Assembly: GCA_023391725.1 (NCBI GenBank)
Contig: JAEWAH010000159.1
Coordinates: 1 to 25,182, forward strand
DNA from: Bacillota bacterium
GTDB lineage: Bacteria; Bacillota; Clostridia; Christensenellales; Aristaeellaceae
DNA: 25,182 bases
Reading direction: 5' to 3'
The translations under genes were made by a program, and so were the position numbers. The notes beneath the pieces were generated by a model. That model ran no database searches. It saw only the letters and a program-made list of their open reading frames with translations, and was not told the DNA's origin. This document shows positions 23,001 to 25,182 of the stretch, piece by piece; position 1 is the first letter of the stretch, and each line of letters begins with the position of its first letter.

Positions 23001-23599
23001 GCCACCTTTTTTTGATCCAGCAGCGTTTCCATCTCGCCGTACTCGATGCCGTCGATCTTCTGCACTTCATGGCTGGTACGGAACCCGTCGAAGAAGTGGA
23101 GGAAAGGCACGCTGCTCTTCAGGGTAGCCACGTGGGCCACCAGAGCCAGGTCCATGGCTTCCTGTACGCTGTTGGAAGACAGCATGGCAAAGCCCGTCTG
23201 ACGGCAGGCCATCACGTCCTGGTGATCGCCGAAGATGGACAGCGCATGGGCGGCCAGAGCGCGCGCGCTCACATGGAACACGCAGGGCAAAAGTTCCCCG
23301 GCGATTTTGTACATGTTCGGGATCATGAGCAGCAGCCCCTGGCTGGCGGTATACGTGCTGGTCAGCGCACCGGCGGCCAAAGAGCCGTGCACAGCGCCGG
23401 CAGCGCCCGCTTCGCTCTGCATTTCCACCACCCGGACCTGCTGGCCGAACAAATTTTTGCGCCCCTGGGCAGACCACTCATCCACCATTTCCGCCATGTT
23501 GGAGGAAGGCGTGATAGGATAGATCGCAGCCACATCGCTGAACGCATAGGCGACGTGGCTGACGGCCGTGTTGCCGTCAACAGTCATCTTGATAGCCAT
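20036..23599 (-). CDS. nifJ: Pyruvate:ferredoxin (flavodoxin) oxidoreductase, homodimeric
   Basis: Oxidative decarboxylation of pyruvate to acetyl-CoA with reduced ferredoxin, central in anaerobes. A single chain of 1187 residues, normal for the homodimeric type. Residues matching the Desulfovibrio enzyme are T30 (YPITPSS), E63 (MQSEAG) and R113 (VSARAL). Two [4Fe-4S] sites are C686/689/692/696 (CIQCNTCALVCP) and C742/745/748/752 (CTGCSNCAEVCP). The proximal cluster and thiamine domain have C808 and C811 (CAGCGETPY), ATGCSSIYGG, and the Mg-TPP motif GDGWAYDIGYGGLDH. NTGGQASKSSPTG is also typical. The start is ATG 23599 with AAGGAGG eight bases upstream. Codon use is more even and C/G-ending than its neighbours, as in highly expressed genes. 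Single-gene transcript with consensus promoter and terminator. Confidence 0.98.
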   Translation of the reverse strand: MAIKMTVDGNTAVSHVAYAFSDVAAIYPITPSSNMAEMVDEWSAQGRKNLFGQQVRVVEMQSEAGAAGAVHGSLAAGALTSTYTASQGLLLMIPNMYKIAGELLPCVFHVSARALAAHALSIFGDHQDVMACRQTGFAMLSSNSVQEAMDLALVAHVATLKSSVPFLHFFDGFRTSHEVQKIDGIEYGEMETLLDQKKVAEFRARGLNPEHPHQQGTAQNPDIYFQNREAANKFYEAVPAAVEGVMAEVAKLTGRKYELFQYVGAPDADRVIIAMGSGCEAIEETINLLLKKGEKVGLIKVRLYRPFSAKHFLSAIPASCKKLAVLDRTKEAGSLGEPLYTDVRAALAEAGKQLDVVGGRYGLGSKEFTPTMVKAVFDNLSGAMKNHFTVGIEDDVSHTSLPMGALINAAPAGTVSCKFYGLGSDGTVGANKNSIKIIGDHTDMYAQGYFAYDSKKSGGLTVSHLRFGKSPIQSTYLIDAADFVACHNPSYVTVYDMVSSLKEGGVFLLNSPWSPAEMEEQLPAKMKQLLAQKKARFYTINAIELAAKVGMGGRINTIMQAAFFKLAEVIPYNEAENYMKSYAKKTYGKKGDKVVQQNYDAIDHAIAGLKEVPVPAAWANATTGAVPVHIEATDYFYDVIAPILTQEGDKLPVSKFDPAGVVPTGTTKFEKRGIAVKVPKWIPENCIQCNTCALVCPHAVIRPIYTPDAMMKDAPEGYVTKPATGKEFAGMQYRIQISPMDCTGCSNCAEVCPAKTKALEMEPLETQKFQEPFWEFAMTMPEVTTITNKASVKNSQALKPLFEFSGACAGCGETPYVKLITQLFGDRMVIANATGCSSIYGGSAPTCPYTVNAKGQGPAWANSLFEDNAEFGFGMQLAFSQRREKLAETIDKLIAVEYAEEAIKEAGKEWLANKDDAEGSKAASEKLLAACKDGVDVDLTGTEWEAEWLKNGKVCTCEACTLAREVIGSADLLVKKSVWIFGGDGWAYDIGYGGLDHVLAAGQDVNVLVLDTEVYSNTGGQASKSSPTGAVAKFAAAGKRTRKKDLGMMAMSYGYVYVATVAMSANPAQLMKAVAEAEAYKGRSLIIAYSPCINHGINMGLSQAEIRKAVAAGYWPLYRFNPDLQDEGKNPFTLDSKDPTQSYQDFLKGETRYTTLAKQFPEAAEELFAQAEKDAAQRLATYKKMAQ

Positions 23600-23658
23600 G
23601 GATGAACCTCCTTGTTTATGGCATGAGCCGCCAAAGCGGCATGTCCGCTAACATTCAT

Positions 23659-23687
23659 ATTATAAGGATGGAAAACGGCAATGTCAA
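23659..23687 (-). promoter_or_regulatory. Promoter of nifJ
   Basis: On the - strand TTGACA (23687-23682) and TATAAT (23664-23659), both perfect, are spaced by 17 bases. The leader includes a GCCGC-TTTG-GCGGC hairpin (23627-23640) before the ribosome site. Confidence 0.88.
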
Positions 23688-23790
23688 CCAATTAACAAAT
23701 ATCTCGAGCAACTCAGGCAGAAAAAAAACAAGAAGCGGGTGCGAAAGTGCCATGCAAACACAGAATATACATGATTTTGTAATAAATCAA

Positions 23791-23819
23791 TTGAACAGTA
23801 TGGCCAGGCGTGGTATACT
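23791..23819 (+). promoter_or_regulatory. Promoter of the SDR-membrane protein gene
   Basis: TTGAAC (23791-23796) and TATACT (23814-23819) with a 17-base spacer. The leader to ATG 23921 is about 95 bases and shows no strong structure. Divergent from nifJ. Confidence 0.6.
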
Positions 23820-23920
23820 AAAATTGTATCAGTATGACCGTATAGATTTGATATCCTCATACCCGCACGAATGGAAGCAGTAGCTCAAACTGCCCAAGCC
23901 AGGCGGAAGGTGGCTTCCCG

Positions 23921-25182
23921 ATGAAAAGCCTTTTGATCACGGGGAATACGGCCTCCCTTGTCCCCAGCCTTTGCCAGCGGCTTTTAAGGGACTACCGCGT
24001 TGTGGTAGCCGCCCGGGAAGCGCCGCCCATGGCCTTTGGCGAAGGGGTGGAGGTTTTCGCGCTTTCAAATGAGAAAGCGCTGGAGCAAGCCTTCCAAGTG
24101 AACGCCTTCCAGGCGCTGGTCTTTTTGACCACCCGGGGGGAGCAGCAAATAAGCCTTGCGGGGGAAGCTGACCTTTTGAGCGGCGCACTGGCGCTGGCCA
24201 AACGCTACGGGGTCCCGCGGGTAGTATGCGTTACTTCCGGGGAGCTGAACCGGGAAAAGGACGCCTTGAGTGAGCGGGGACTTTTGCTTGCGGCCATGGG
24301 GCAGCTTTGCGCCGCCTACCGTTCCCAGGGGCTTCACATCACCACCCTGCGGCTGCCATTGGTGTTTGGCCCGGGTGAAACAGATACGTTTATCGGGCGG
24401 ATGATGGCGATGGCCGCCTGGGGCGAAGCGGCAGCGATTCCGTATTCTTTGGAGGCGCGGGCGGACTTTATTTCCGCGGCTGAAGTATCGCAGCTGATTG
24501 CTGCTCTTCTTGGCAGGGAAGAGCCGCCGGAAGAACTGCTTCTGGTCAGGGGCGCGGAAACGCTGACCGTCAAGGAGCTAGCCGCACTTTTTGGGTTGCT
24601 GGGAGCCCGTATATCAAGTGGTGAAAATGAGGTTGGCTGCCCGCCTGTGGAGGGGAGCACCCTTCAGGAAAGCTACGGCTTTACGCCAATCACACGTTTG
24701 AGCGTGGAGCTGGACAGCGTGTTTGCCGCCGCAAAAGCCGCACACCTCAAGCAGCAGGGCGCAAAGGGACGTGGGCGTGCTTTTGTTGCCCGCCATCCGG
24801 CAGTTGTAAAAGGCGCTTCGTTGGTGCTTGGCTACTGCGCGCTGGAGTGTTTGAAAGTGCTGCAGGCCGCCGGGGTTTTACCGGCGATGGACCTGAGCCT
24901 CTTGTATGTGGCGCTGATCGGGGCCGCCCACGGGTTGCAAACGGGCATGTACGCGGTGATACTTGCGTGCTTCTCCCTGGCGTTCCAGTATGGCGTCCAG
25001 GGGGCGGACATCCGGGCGCTATTAAGCGATTATACGGCCTTAATTCCCTTCCTGACGATCATCCTGGCCGGGACTGCCTGCGGCTATGGCCGTGACAGGG
25101 GCTTTCGCGCGGCAAACCTGGCCCGGGAAGACGCTGCAACGCTTGCGCAGCGCTGCGATTTTTTGCAGGAACTGTACAAGCA
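23921..25182 (+). CDS. Degenerate SDR (NAD-epimerase) domain fused to four membrane helices, 3'-truncated; PelD-like candidate
   Basis: The frame is open from ATG 23921 (AAGGTGG seven bases before it) to the window edge, 420 codons. Residues 1 to about 275 resemble an extended short-chain dehydrogenase/NDP-sugar epimerase: KSLLITGNTASLVPSL at the start, RVVCVTSGELN, and TTLRLPLVFGPGETDTFIGR. The glycine-rich loop is poor, and the Tyr-x3-Lys pair expected before the LRLP strand is missing (SERGLLLAAMGQLCAAY), so catalysis is doubtful. Four hydrophobic helices follow at about residues 295-390 (ASLVLGYCALECL, LSLLYVALIGAAHGL, MYAVILACFSLAFQYG, ALIPFLTIILAGTACGYG), then a helical linker (NLAREDAATLAQRCDFLQELYK). 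Four helices and a coil before a cytoplasmic domain recall PelD, the c-di-GMP receptor of Pel exopolysaccharide loci; this is inference only. Confidence 0.65.
   Translation, partial: MKSLLITGNTASLVPSLCQRLLRDYRVVVAAREAPPMAFGEGVEVFALSNEKALEQAFQVNAFQALVFLTTRGEQQISLAGEADLLSGALALAKRYGVPRVVCVTSGELNREKDALSERGLLLAAMGQLCAAYRSQGLHITTLRLPLVFGPGETDTFIGRMMAMAAWGEAAAIPYSLEARADFISAAEVSQLIAALLGREEPPEELLLVRGAETLTVKELAALFGLLGARISSGENEVGCPPVEGSTLQESYGFTPITRLSVELDSVFAAAKAAHLKQQGAKGRGRAFVARHPAVVKGASLVLGYCALECLKVLQAAGVLPAMDLSLLYVALIGAAHGLQTGMYAVILACFSLAFQYGVQGADIRALLSDYTALIPFLTIILAGTACGYGRDRGFRAANLAREDAATLAQRCDFLQELYK

Noticed and set aside
22667..23605. Long + strand open frames opposite nifJ (also 21713-22585)
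   Set aside because: Antisense to the strongly conserved PFOR reading frame. High GC and strong codon bias produce such frames.
23602..23883. 93-codon + strand frame in the nifJ upstream gap
   Set aside because: It runs through both divergent promoters, has no ribosome site and shows no recognisable sequence.

Overview
The window reads as a GC-rich anaerobic Clostridia-type Firmicute. The evidence is strong AGGAGG-like ribosome sites, TTGACA/TATAAT promoters, a homodimeric pyruvate:ferredoxin oxidoreductase, sodium-pump decarboxylase membrane subunits, a PadR/HAAS gene pair and short palindromic repeats of a kind common in gut Clostridia. No rRNA, tRNA, CRISPR array, transposase or phage gene was seen. 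Genus cannot be fixed from the sequence alone.

Left part (1-6124, mostly + strand). A response regulator with AraC output, cut by the window edge, is followed with ATGA overlap by a signal-less GH5-type glycoside hydrolase. Then come a CPBP membrane protease, an sn-glycerol-1-phosphate dehydrogenase (AraM/EgsA family) whose promoter carries a perfect 18-bp palindrome, and a free methionine-(R)-sulfoxide reductase. The gaps at 2800-3050 and 5214-5614 hold palindromic repeat elements of one family; the second is a roughly 257-bp MITE-like unit with 26-bp inverted ends. A related copy lies near 13.5 kb.

Middle part (6108-16511, all - strand). A molybdenum hydroxylase operon (Mo subunit, FAD subunit, 2Fe-2S subunit, unknown membrane protein) is coupled throughout by 4-bp overlaps. 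Upstream of it sits a bounded operon padR - HAAS membrane protein - PHP phosphoesterase - NUDIX, from a near-consensus promoter at 13233-13262 to an intrinsic terminator at 10482-10507. Next are a universal-stress/KdpD-type protein, a possible 33-residue ORF and a two-helix membrane protein. Last is an oadB-oadG pair with its own promoter and terminator but no carboxyltransferase or biotin subunit in the window.

Right part (16512-25182). Divergent from oadB is a CNNM/CorC-type transporter gene with a long structured leader ending in an intrinsic terminator, which suggests attenuation. It is followed by a secreted protein with three DUF4352-like domains and a 43-residue single-helix membrane protein. 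The large nifJ (PFOR) gene lies on the - strand. Divergent from it, and running off the right edge, is a protein with a degenerate NAD-epimerase (SDR) domain, four membrane helices and the start of a helical linker. This layout recalls PelD-like c-di-GMP receptors of exopolysaccharide loci, and it is the best lead to an unusual system, but the decisive part lies outside the window.
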